The translations under genes and the position numbers were made by a program. Below the pieces are notes generated by a model. The model did no database searches. It saw only the letters and a program-made list of their open reading frames with translations, and had not been told where the DNA came from. Positions 26,309 through 33,869 of a DNA stretch of 34,234 nucleotides are shown here, in pieces (position 1 is the stretch's first letter; each line of letters begins with the position of its first letter). The stretch is from contig JANQOL010000556.1 in the NCBI GenBank assembly GCA_028289675.1, positions 1-34,234 of the forward strand, read 5' to 3'. Source of the DNA: Pirellulaceae bacterium (GTDB lineage: Bacteria; Planctomycetota; Planctomycetia; Pirellulales; Pirellulaceae).

Positions 26309-26572
26309 TGAGGCGGCGATAAATGTCATGCTTCATCTGAAATGTTCGGCCAGATTCTCATGCGACAGCTCTAACTACTGTGAGTGATTCTGTTAGAAGG
26401 TAAGTCATTCGCTAGCAATAAATGGACGTTCTAAATCTCTAAGATTTCTGTAACAAACTCACTGAATTTGGAGTCTTTCCCAGCGTCCAAAGCAATTCGG
26501 TGATCGCCGTAAACCATTTGTTTGCAGTGGGTTGTGGCGTCTTCTGTGTTCGGCCTGCTATATCTTCCCCAA
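26309..26572. other. Intergenic DNA 3' of the repeat protein
   Basis: The first part of a 711-bp gap. It contains a small AT-rich hairpin, AAATCT (26433-26438) and AGATTT (26442-26447). I see no gene with coding character here. Confidence 0.45.
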
Positions 26573-26916
26573 GGGGACACACACCATCTCCAGGCCACGC
26601 AACGTTAACTCTCCACTTCGGGGACACACCTACTACGAGTGATTTCTGGGGGGCTTGGGGTGTATGGGCAGCGTGGTAGTTGGGGTTGTCTGCGGGCTGC
26701 AGGGAAAACGAAGTAGATCCCAAGTGTGTGTCCCCGGCTGGACGCGCCGATTGGGGACAGACGCGCCGATTGGGGACACACACGTTGATCTTGGTTTCAG
26801 GGACACACTATTGAGTGGGCATGTTGATCCGAAACTAGAGTTCTAGGGGCAGTTGGTGGTTTAGTGAAAACAGGGTGACTAGGAAAGACTGTCCGGTGCC
26901 GAATGTGTGTGTCCCC
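26573..26916. repeat. Cluster of GGGGACACAC repeats in both orientations
   Basis: GGGGACACAC or its complement occurs at 26573-26584, 26620-26629, 26724-26735 (inverted), 26772-26783, 26800-26808 (one G fewer) and 26905-26916 (inverted). The unit GACGCGCCGATTGGGGACA is present twice head to tail (26741-26759, 26760-26778). The copies at 26724-26735 and 26772-26783 form perfect 12-base inverted arms. No gene spans the region convincingly. It looks like a dispersed palindromic element family, distinct from the one around the transposase. Confidence 0.75.
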
Positions 26917-26936
26917 GGACGTTGAGCGCAGATACG

Positions 26937-26970
26937 AAAAAACCGTCGCCGGAATGCACCGACGACGGTT
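26937..26970 (-). terminator. Intrinsic terminator of the histone-like gene
   Basis: On the minus strand AACCGTCG pairs with CGACGGTT, and the stem continues through one T-G wobble and CGG/CCG to a six-base loop, 12 pairs in all. It is followed directly by a T-run (six T including the end of the stem). It lies 50 bases past the stop of the Lys-rich gene at 27020. Confidence 0.85.
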
Positions 26971-27019
26971 GAGTTGACTTTCAATTGAAAGCGTGTTTTG
27001 TAGCTCTAAGGAGTCCGAC

Positions 27020-27190
27020 CTATTTCTTCTTGGCGGTCTTCTTCTTAGCAGTCTTCTTCTTAGCTGCCTTCTTCTTCGTTACCTTCTTAGCAGCCTTCTT
27101 CTTCGCCTTCTTCTTAGGAGCAGCCTTCTTCTTGGCAGCCTTCTTAGCTACCTTCTTTTTGGGTGCTGCCTTCTTCTTCTTTTTGGCCAC
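27020..27190 (-). CDS. Histone H1-like Lys/Ala-rich DNA-binding protein
   Basis: A 56-residue protein: 33 Lys, the rest Ala with a few Pro, Thr and Val, and no acidic or aromatic residue after the start. It is built of short blocks such as K-K-A-A-P-K-K-K and T-A-K-K-K. This is the composition of the C-terminal tail of histone H1 and of bacterial H1-like proteins (Hc1/AlgP-type tails), which bind and compact DNA or RNA. The GTG at 27190 is set by GGAGGAG five bases upstream, the strongest ribosome binding site in the window. A longer frame from 27250 would add a hydrophobic stretch unlike a nucleoid protein. The gene has its own terminator (26937-26970) and a structured leader. Chromatin compaction is inferred from composition only. 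Confidence 0.82.
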   Translation of the reverse strand: MAKKKKKAAPKKKVAKKAAKKKAAPKKKAKKKAAKKVTKKKAAKKKTAKKKTAKKK

Positions 27191-27200
27191 GTTTTCTCCT

Positions 27201-27273
27201 CCGTTAAAACGGAAACCAAGAAAAGAGACGGCCAAGACGACAACAGCCACATGCTCCCGTCAAGTCTCTTTTC
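27201..27273 (-). promoter_or_regulatory. Structured 5' leader of the histone-like gene
   Basis: Two stems are possible just upstream of the start. CCGTTTTAACGG (27201-27212) is a perfect 12-base palindrome whose 3' half abuts and partly overlaps the GGAGGAG site. Further up, GAAAAGAGAC (27220-27229) and GTCTCTTTTC (27264-27273) are perfect 10-base arms around 34 bases. Such a leader could control ribosome access. No known riboswitch class is recognised. Confidence 0.5.
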
Positions 27274-27506
27274 CGAATCAAGAAAATCTGGACACCAAGT
27301 TCGGCGGTGGCCACCGCGCATGAACTTTGACCCAGATTACCTACGTCCTTGCAAGGTATTTGTAGAGAACCTTTCGGATGATGCAATATCTTTTCAACAA
27401 AAAAACACTTATTTCTGACAAATTTTCAACTTAGATAACTTTTGAATGCGAAAACGAACTTGTCTAACTTTTTAAGCTCGTCTTCTTCGCTTTCAATACG
27501 TCACTG
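27274..27506. other. AT-rich intergenic DNA upstream of the histone-like gene
   Basis: Together with the leader this makes a 316-bp gap after the M50 protease gene. Positions 27370-27450 are conspicuously AT-rich for this genome, with runs of A and T, fitting a promoter region. A weak minus-strand match is TTGCAT, 17 bases, ACAAAT. No gene is seen. Confidence 0.45.
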
Positions 27507-28292
27507 TCAAAATCCACCGTAGCCGGATTGCATCGCCTGCCAGTTACTTGCCGCGAACATCAAGAACATAATGCCCGCAAACGGTTGACCGCTTTGCATC
27601 ATCAGGATCCCGATCAAAACGCCCGCCACGATCGAGACCATGTGCGCCGCATGCTGCGGACGTTGGACGTTGGTTAACATCAAGGTGCTCCGGGTGATCT
27701 GCCCGCCATCCAAGGGCAAGATCGGAGCTAGATTTAGGATCGCCCAGAACACACTTGGATAGAAGATTCCATTGAACAGCGCGTACATGACGGCTGACCG
27801 CGGGTATTCCTCGGCGCCGAAGTGCAGCCCCAATAGGTCCATGCGGATCCGTAGGGCGACACCGGCCGCAGCTACCGCAGCTGCCAGTAACAGTTGAAAC
27901 ACTGGTCCAGCGGCTGAGATGATGATTTGCTCACTCGCGCCAACACGACGCTGCCGAGCTCCGTCCCACGCGCCAAAGGAATCGGGGATGGCCAATCCGC
28001 CAAAGTGATAGAGCACGATACGGCTGTTGATCCCATAGCGACTCATCGCTATCGAATGCCCCAACTCATGGATCAAGATCGACACGAAGATGGCGGCAAT
28101 CCAAATCAACAAAATGACCGGTGCTCCCGGAGCCTCCATGTTGTGGCGAATGGCGAGATCCGTGTTGACGTACGTGCTCCAACCCCAGCCGAGCACGATC
28201 GCAACCACCCAAAATCCCCACGCAACGCGGACTCGGTAGCCCCAGAATTCGAAGTTCCAGTCGTATTGGCTGGCAGGTGGTTCTTGCAGCAT
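27507..28292 (-). CDS. M50 family (site-2 type) membrane metalloprotease
   Basis: A 261-residue integral membrane protein. I chose the ATG at 28292 (GGA seven bases upstream); a TTG at 28385 would add 31 residues with no membrane or motif content. The zinc motif H-E-L-G-H (75-79) lies in a hydrophobic helix (I-F-V-S-I-L-I-H-E-L-G-H-S-I-A-M). The third zinc ligand is the Asp of L-P-L-D-G-G (195-197) in a later helix, preceded by N-L-A-P-I-L. Five to six membrane spans are visible. The family cuts substrates within the membrane, often anti-sigma factors or signal peptides. No PDZ or CBS domain is present, so it is a minimal form. It has no obvious partner gene nearby. Confidence 0.92.
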   Translation of the reverse strand: MLQEPPASQYDWNFEFWGYRVRVAWGFWVVAIVLGWGWSTYVNTDLAIRHNMEAPGAPVILLIWIAAIFVSILIHELGHSIAMSRYGINSRIVLYHFGGLAIPDSFGAWDGARQRRVGASEQIIISAAGPVFQLLLAAAVAAAGVALRIRMDLLGLHFGAEEYPRSAVMYALFNGIFYPSVFWAILNLAPILPLDGGQITRSTLMLTNVQRPQHAAHMVSIVAGVLIGILMMQSGQPFAGIMFLMFAASNWQAMQSGYGGF

Positions 28293-28658
28293 CGTTAAGT
28301 CCGTCGAATCCCCGTCCAGGAAAGTTTCTCTGATGGCGCCGATTGGCCTACGTAGATTTGACCACGCCCGCCATGCGTCTGCCAATTACCGGCAACGGCA
28401 AATCCGGGGCGTATCCATGGCCAGTCTAGCAGTTGTGTTAAGCCTGCAACCACGGTAGCCAGGGCACATCAATGTTTCAATTTGCGCAGATCGCCCGCAT
28501 TTCACGAGCCACGGATTTTGGCAAGGAAATCCGCATCAGAATCAAAATTGTTCTTATGAACTCAACTCGGTTCCAATTGGAAACTTTGTCTTGCTCCCAC
28601 CACCGAGGCAACTGGCGATCTTCTGAGCAGGGAGACGATTTGAGACGCTCAATCAGTA
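28293..28658. other. Intergenic DNA between hemC and the M50 protease
   Basis: A 366-bp gap after the hemC stop, on the way to the protease start. I see no terminator with a T-run, no RNA gene and no convincing small gene. Its first 93 bases (28293-28385) are an open extension of the protease frame. Confidence 0.5.
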
Positions 28659-29582
28659 TCAGCTACGGTCTTCCGAGCGTGAAATAGCGATCAGCTGATC
28701 CGCGCCCTGTGCTGACAACTGGTCCCACAGTCTGTCGGCGATATCCAGAGGCTGGCTCGCGTCACCGAGCTCTTCTGCTTGGAGCGACCGCGAACCGTCA
28801 GGTGCCAACACGCGCCCGCGCAAATGCAGTTCACCGTCGCGAACGATCGCCAATCCAGCGATCGGAGCCAGGCAACCGGCGGACATGCGGCTAAGTAGTC
28901 TCCGCTCGGCATGCACGGATGCGAACGAGGCAGGATCGTTGAGCGCATCCAAAACGGCCGCCACGTCGGTATCACCGTCTCGACACTCCAGTCCCAGAGC
29001 GCCCTGACCTATCGCGGGTAGCACGCGTTCGCTTGACAGTTCTTCAGTGACCACCTCGGCCAACCCGAGGCGACTAAGCCCGGCGGCAGCCAAGATGATC
29101 GCGTCGTATTGCCCCTCGTCCAACTTGCGGAGACGCGAATCCACGTTGCCTCGGATGTCCGTGATCGAAACGTCGCTGCGCCATGCCAGCAGCTGCGCAC
29201 CGCGACGAAGACTGCCCGTGCCAACTCGTGCGCCCGGTGGTAGGTCTTCAAATCGCTGACCTCCAGCGCTGATCAAGCAGTCGGCGGTTGTTTCGCGCGG
29301 CGGTACGGCGGCCAGCCGCAACCCGTCAATCGCTTCGGTTGGCAGATCTTTGAGACTGTGGACGGCAACATCGACTTTGCCCGCCAGCAAATGCCTTTGA
29401 ATTTCTTTCGTAAACACGCCTTGCCCGCCGACTTCCCGCAGCGACTGCGCGGAAACGTCGCCTTGTGTGGCAATTTGAACTAGCTGTACTTCGTGGCCCC
29501 GCCGCCGCAACTGTTGCGAAACCCATTCGGCCTGCCACATGGCCAGCTTGCTCCCGCGTGTTCCAATACGAATGGCATCCAA
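28659..29582 (-). CDS. hemC: Hydroxymethylbilane synthase (porphobilinogen deaminase)
   Basis: A 307-residue cytoplasmic enzyme that joins four porphobilinogen molecules into hydroxymethylbilane in heme synthesis. The start is a TTG at 29582 with GGTGA close upstream; no ATG is available in frame, and the product begins exactly at the family start (I-R-I-G-T-R-G-S-K-L-A). The catalytic Asp is D79 in H-S-L-K-D-L-P. The dipyrromethane cofactor is attached to C237 in S-A-G-C-L-A-P-I-A-G. Arg residues for substrate binding are in G-T-G-S-L-R-R and D-I-R-G-N-V-D-S-R. The length is typical. No other heme gene is adjacent; rlmN lies 145 bp upstream on the same strand. Heme supply fits the many cytochrome c genes in the window, but no direct link is visible. 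Confidence 0.97.
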   Translation of the reverse strand: MDAIRIGTRGSKLAMWQAEWVSQQLRRRGHEVQLVQIATQGDVSAQSLREVGGQGVFTKEIQRHLLAGKVDVAVHSLKDLPTEAIDGLRLAAVPPRETTADCLISAGGQRFEDLPPGARVGTGSLRRGAQLLAWRSDVSITDIRGNVDSRLRKLDEGQYDAIILAAAGLSRLGLAEVVTEELSSERVLPAIGQGALGLECRDGDTDVAAVLDALNDPASFASVHAERRLLSRMSAGCLAPIAGLAIVRDGELHLRGRVLAPDGSRSLQAEELGDASQPLDIADRLWDQLSAQGADQLIAISRSEDRS

Positions 29583-29727
29583 TTTGTCACCAACCTATTA
29601 CACGATCAAAACGGTTCGAAGCATTGCCAAAGCGAGGTCATTGTAGCGGCGTGAGCCTCGTCGCAAACCGTCCCGGCAGCGATGGTGGAGCCGAATGAGA
29701 GTTGTCTGCTTCGAACGCGCCGCGGTA

Positions 29728-30771
29728 TTAAGTCGACAATCCGCGTTTGCGACGCAGTTGACCGCAGGCGGCATCGATACCGTCCCCCTTGCGCTGCCGA
29801 AACATGACGTTGATGCCTCCCGCGATCAGCGCGTCGCGAAACTCGTGAATGGCCGCAGATTCAGGTGTTTGGTACGGCAATCCCGCTACGGGGTTGTACG
29901 GGATGACGTTGAGCATGCTGACTCGGCCACGTAGCAAGTCAACCAGCTGTTGAGCGCAGTCTAGCGAGTCATTCAGGCCGGCCAAAAGCACGTACTCAAA
30001 CGTCAACCTGCGCCCGGTTGACGCGAAATACCGATCAGCGGCATCCAAAATCGGGCGAATCCCAATTTTGTCATTGACCGGCACCAAGCGATTACGCAGT
30101 GAGTCGTTCGGAGCATGCAAGCTGATCGCCAAATGAAACGGCGTCGAATACTGAGCCAACCGATCGATGGCGGCTGGCAATCCGACGGTGCTGATGGTAA
30201 TTCGACGCGGACTAATTCCCAGTCCTGCCGGAGAGCGCGCAACCTCTAGAGCTGACAGCACGGAATTCAGATTGGCTAGTGGCTCTCCCATGCCCATCAT
30301 GACAATATGGCTCAGTCGCTCTTCTTCTGGCAGCAAACGTTGCAATCGCAACATTTGTTCCAGGATTTCACCGCGTGTCAGATTCCGCTCCACACCGTCT
30401 AAGCCGCTGGCACAAAAGACACATCCCATCGCACAGCCAACTTGACTGCTGACACAGATCGAACGCCGCCCTTCCTCGCGTAGCAGCACGCATTCAACGC
30501 GACCACTGTCCACCAAATCCACCAGCAGCTTCTCAGTTCCGTCCTCGGCGCGCTGATGGTCGGCGATGGTCGCTTGCCAAATGTCAAAGGACGCTGCTAG
30601 TTCTTTCCGCAGCGCTTTTGGCAGATCACTCATGTCGTCAAAGGACTCCGCCCTGCCGGTGTAGAGCCACTTCGTGATCTGGCCAGCGCGAAACTTTGGC
30701 TGGCTGCGTTCAGTCAGCCAGTTCTCCAACTGGTGGCTTGTCAGTTCTAACAGATGTTGGCGCTCAGTAAT
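29728..30771 (-). CDS. rlmN: 23S rRNA (adenine2503-C2) methyltransferase, radical SAM; ATT start proposed
   Basis: A 347-residue enzyme that methylates A2503 of 23S rRNA and also A37 of some tRNAs. Radical SAM cysteines are C113, C117 and C120 (G-C-A-M-G-C-V-F-C), preceded by C106 in C-V-S-S-Q-V-G-C. The methyl-carrying cysteine is C336 near the C-terminus (D-A-A-C-G-Q-L). G-M-G-E-P-L-A-N and the S-L-H-A motif are also present. The first conventional in-frame start is a TTG at 30729, which has no ribosome binding site and would cut off the conserved N-terminal L-L-E-L-T-S-H-Q-L-E helix. An ATT at 30771 with GGGGAG six bases upstream restores it, and an in-frame stop lies further upstream. I therefore extend the gene to the ATT. 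Confidence 0.93.
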   Translation of the reverse strand: MTERQHLLELTSHQLENWLTERSQPKFRAGQITKWLYTGRAESFDDMSDLPKALRKELAASFDIWQATIADHQRAEDGTEKLLVDLVDSGRVECVLLREEGRRSICVSSQVGCAMGCVFCASGLDGVERNLTRGEILEQMLRLQRLLPEEERLSHIVMMGMGEPLANLNSVLSALEVARSPAGLGISPRRITISTVGLPAAIDRLAQYSTPFHLAISLHAPNDSLRNRLVPVNDKIGIRPILDAADRYFASTGRRLTFEYVLLAGLNDSLDCAQQLVDLLRGRVSMLNVIPYNPVAGLPYQTPESAAIHEFRDALIAGGINVMFRQRKGDGIDAACGQLRRKRGLST

Positions 30772-31219
30772 TTCGTTCTCCCCAGGGTCAGCGTCCTTGG
30801 CGCCAATGAAGCCGCGGACCGCTCAAAATTGTGACGCATGGCCCAAAATTCGGCAACGCGGCAGGGATTTCGCCCCGTCTCATTACCGAGCGTGGTTAGC
30901 AGCCAGCGAACTCGGATGACGTAAACAGCTGTGGCCGCTCTTGTTGCTGAACCAACAAACGGCGGCTGCAATGGCCAGGGCGCTGAGCTGGGTGGCCCGC
31001 AAAATCGTCACAGAATGCAAATCTCTGTCCGCTGTTGAACTGCGAGTCGCCAAAGCGGCCGGTGCCAGAGCGCCCGACCGGGAGGGCAATTAGCCTGGAT
31101 GCTGGAGGGCCTTTCGCGGACCAAGTTGCAGCGCGGCGTTGAAGGCGACGCCATTGACCAAGATAGTTGCTTCGCGAAGGCATCGAACGATGGGGTACAG
31201 GCTGATGAGGCACCGAGAT
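30772..31219. other. Divergent intergenic region between rlmN and the exported protein gene
   Basis: 448 bp. A plus-strand frame from about 30935 to the stop at 31091-31093 has GC-rich third positions but no good start or ribosome binding site, and its product matches nothing I know. A second open frame at 31099-31326 overlaps the next gene in another frame. I do not call either. No RNA gene or terminator is seen. Confidence 0.4.
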
Positions 31220-33295
31220 ATGAAGAACCGGGCGACAAGAGGCTGGAAAATGGCACTGATCGGCAGCGCGGTCAAGCTTGTGGTTTTGATGGGAGCTCTT
31301 GGTGGCGCACGCCTGCAGGCCTTTGAACGCTGGACTCACCAATGCCACGGTCGCTGCCATCACTTTGGATGGGCGCATCGACTGGACCAACGAGACGCCG
31401 CGGCTGTGACCGACGCACTGGCGACAGTGGATGCTGTTTCGCCCGACATGGCGGGTACGGCTGTCCTGGCAAGTGACCTGGGGCTCAGACTGCGGACGGC
31501 AAATGGCGACCCGACCGGTGACAGCTCCGTACATGCCGGTGAATCGCATTGGAGCCCGGTGGAATATGGCCCGGTAGAAATCGAGCTTTGGATCGACCGC
31601 GTGCCACTACGACCAGCGACGCGGCTTCTAATCGATGGACGAGAAGTACACCCCGAGCTGCTGCGCAACGCATCACCTTGGACGCTGGTAGATGAAACTT
31701 GGCGCCGGACGCTGGTCTGGACCTGCCCGACATTGGGCCGACACACATTGCAGTTGCAAGTGGACTTGGCCAGCGGCGCAGTCGTCACCTCCCAGCCGAT
31801 CTCCTTTGAGGTTGTGCCGCCGCAACGGCCCGAAGTATTGGCTGCTGGTGGAAGTCTACACGCTTTGGCTCCCGTCACTTCGGGAGAAATCGTTAGCGTC
31901 TTTGATGATGGCTTGTTGGTCAAGTTTGCGATGGCACCAGCGCAAGGCATGCTGCTGGATATCCCGGGTCTACCTCCCATCCGCGGAGAAGATCGTGGAC
32001 AGTGTTGTTTTCAATTCAGCTTGAGCCAAGATTTGACGATCGGACGTCACGCTCTCAGATTCCGACGAGTTGTTGGTGACACGTGCAGCATGACCAGTCC
32101 AGTGTCGGACACACTGTGGATTCAGTTTCAACCCGCACATCAGCTGCGCAGCATTCGCAACGAAAACGCTCGGCGTCGACACCACGTGGTGCAAGCAATT
32201 GAGCAATTGGCGTCCGGCGAATTGGCTCGATTGTCTTCGACCTCGATCGATCGCCGACTCCGCGAGCTTGTGCCTCAGCCGTCATTCTCGGGGGAAGCTA
32301 TCGAGTTGTTCATGCCAACGGTAGCCCCGGAGCCTGTGCGAGCTGAACCTCATTTGAACGCAAACGACGACCAGCTTCATGCACCGACAAAAATCGATAG
32401 TTCATCCGCTGGTGATTCCATGTCTGGTCCAAACGCGGTCGAATTCGTGCCCCAGCCGAGTCAGACTGATGATCCAGCTGAAGCAGCGACGCTCGATCTC
32501 TCTCCGAACCACCGTCCGCCAGCGACGGATCCTCCGGATACTGGGTCGCCAACAACGGGGGCGCAACCCAAGGATCCGCCGAGGCCTGACGGAGATTCCC
32601 CAGCGCCCACTCGAGCTCCCAAAATCGACTTGGGATTTCGCAAGACCACCCGATCTGTGGGCCAGCCACGGAGCGTACGTTTTGTCAGTCAGATACTGCC
32701 TGGCGTGACACCCGACGTGGTGCAGACCCTGCCCGCGATCGACCCGCAGGTCTTGCCTGCAGCTCAGCAAGCCAACCAACTGGAGCAGCTCTCCAGAATG
32801 CTCCACGGCCAGGCGACGCAGCTGGAAAACGCCATGCGAGCTGCCGAGCAGGTTTGGCGAGACGATCAAATTGTGTCCGAGGTTGTGTTTGACGCTCCGG
32901 CCTACTTTTCTCGAAAGCGGTATGGCCGCCGAGCTCAAGAGGACGCGCGTATGGGGTTGGTGTTGTTGGAAGGAATGCAGCTAGCTTCGCACGCCAATGG
33001 TCGCTGGCAGCTGCGGATTCCCTATTTGCAGCCGACGTCGCCCGTTGTCGTGCATCTTCAGCTGCAGTTCAAGACGCAGGCAGGTCATTGGAAGCCGTTG
33101 ACCATCGAACCCATTTGCATCCCGGCAGGGCCCGAGTGTCAGGAATGCGAACAAGCAGCTAGCCCGGAGATCGTGCGGACGGGATACTCTGCCATCTTGG
33201 AGCGCGAAGTCGGTTACTTCACCGAGATTCGCCGGAGGGGCAGCGCCACGTTCGGATGGGGCTTCGATGGCTTGCGCCACCGGCAGCAATTCTAA
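31220..33295 (+). CDS. Large exported protein of unknown function
   Basis: A 691-residue protein I do not recognise. The ATG at 31220 is preferred because GAGG lies nine bases upstream and a signal peptide follows at once (basic M-K-N-R-A-T-R-G-W-K, then M-A-L-I-G-S-A-V-K-L-V-V-L-M-G-A). In-frame starts at 31139 (TTG) and 31190 (ATG) are possible. After the signal come C-H-G-R-C-H-H and then beta-rich segments with an Ig-like look (V-E-I-E-L-W-I-D-R-V, H-T-L-Q-L-Q-V-D-L). A Pro/Asp/Ser/Thr-rich linker (about 370-480) is likely unstructured. A helical part with L-E-Q-L-S-R-M-L-H-G-Q-A follows, then a C-terminal beta-rich domain with C-x-x-C (P-E-C-Q-E-C-E). It is probably extracytoplasmic. The next gene, on the same strand, is also exported. 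Confidence 0.7.
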   Translation: MKNRATRGWKMALIGSAVKLVVLMGALGGARLQAFERWTHQCHGRCHHFGWAHRLDQRDAAAVTDALATVDAVSPDMAGTAVLASDLGLRLRTANGDPTGDSSVHAGESHWSPVEYGPVEIELWIDRVPLRPATRLLIDGREVHPELLRNASPWTLVDETWRRTLVWTCPTLGRHTLQLQVDLASGAVVTSQPISFEVVPPQRPEVLAAGGSLHALAPVTSGEIVSVFDDGLLVKFAMAPAQGMLLDIPGLPPIRGEDRGQCCFQFSLSQDLTIGRHALRFRRVVGDTCSMTSPVSDTLWIQFQPAHQLRSIRNENARRRHHVVQAIEQLASGELARLSSTSIDRRLRELVPQPSFSGEAIELFMPTVAPEPVRAEPHLNANDDQLHAPTKIDSSSAGDSMSGPNAVEFVPQPSQTDDPAEAATLDLSPNHRPPATDPPDTGSPTTGAQPKDPPRPDGDSPAPTRAPKIDLGFRKTTRSVGQPRSVRFVSQILPGVTPDVVQTLPAIDPQVLPAAQQANQLEQLSRMLHGQATQLENAMRAAEQVWRDDQIVSEVVFDAPAYFSRKRYGRRAQEDARMGLVLLEGMQLASHANGRWQLRIPYLQPTSPVVVHLQLQFKTQAGHWKPLTIEPICIPAGPECQECEQAASPEIVRTGYSAILEREVGYFTEIRRRGSATFGWGFDGLRHRQQF

Positions 33296-33869
33296 CGCGC
33301 GTTGCACCAGTAGAGCGAGAGTGCAGTTGTGCCGCCTCTTCGCAGATGCTAGCGAGCGTGGCAATTGCTTTTTGCAGCTATTTACATCTAACAAGCGTTG
33401 AGTAGAAACAATACCAGACACTGTCTGGTCAATGGTTGGGGGCGATTGCGTTTCGACGTAGGTTGGGACTCGTTGCGTTGGTAATGGATCGAAGGTAGCG
33501 CTGTCCTGCGGAGACCCATTCCGAATGTAGCTGACTCTGCGCTAGCGGATGCTCGCCCACGTCCGCTCATCCAGAATTGATGTTACTTCGCCGGCGTGTT
33601 GGCCGGCCAGAGGATAGCAGGGCTGTAGAGGGGTGCGGGTCCATCGTTGGGCTGTAGCTTGGCCCAAACCTGTGGGTGCAAGCTGACATCACGGGCGTGG
33701 TTTGAACAAATAACTTGCAAATTGATGAAAACTGAGGTTGAAAAATAAACTTCCTAATACTCGGGGCAGCAGGCACCGATTGTAGGGGATGTAGACCGCA
33801 GTTTTCCAAATGCTGGCATTCGGATGTGGTCCACTCAGTTGGCATCGAACGGCAGGGAGGCCGTTGTAC
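33296..33869. other. Intergenic DNA between two exported protein genes
   Basis: 574 bp without a convincing gene. The main structure is the palindrome at 33413-33429 (listed separately). Positions 33710-33760 are AT-rich with loosely promoter-like boxes but no clear -35/-10 pair. No terminator with a T-run is seen after 33295. Confidence 0.45.
33413..33429. promoter_or_regulatory. Palindrome resembling an operator
   Basis: ACCAGACA and TGTCTGGT are perfect 8-base half sites around a single C. The close spacing is typical of a site for a dimeric repressor and too tight to form an RNA hairpin loop. It lies 118 bases past one gene and 441 bases before the next. No cognate regulator gene is in the window. 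Confidence 0.4.

Noticed and set aside
26439..26783. Minus-strand frame of 114 codons in the GGGGACACAC region
   Set aside because: Much of it is translation of the repeat itself (V-C-P motifs); no ribosome binding site or family match.
27191..27250. Upstream start for the histone-like gene giving a hydrophobic N-terminus
   Set aside because: The GGAGGAG site is placed for the GTG at 27190, and the extension is the structured leader read as protein.
31099..31326. Plus-strand frame of 75 codons overlapping the 5' end of the exported protein gene
   Set aside because: No good ribosome binding site, no recognisable family, and it overlaps the signal peptide region of a stronger gene.
30896..31549. 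Open frame of 217 codons on the minus strand across the rlmN upstream region and the exported protein gene
   Set aside because: Residue mix (rich in Arg, Ser, Cys, His) is typical of antisense frames, and the opposite strand carries a better supported gene.
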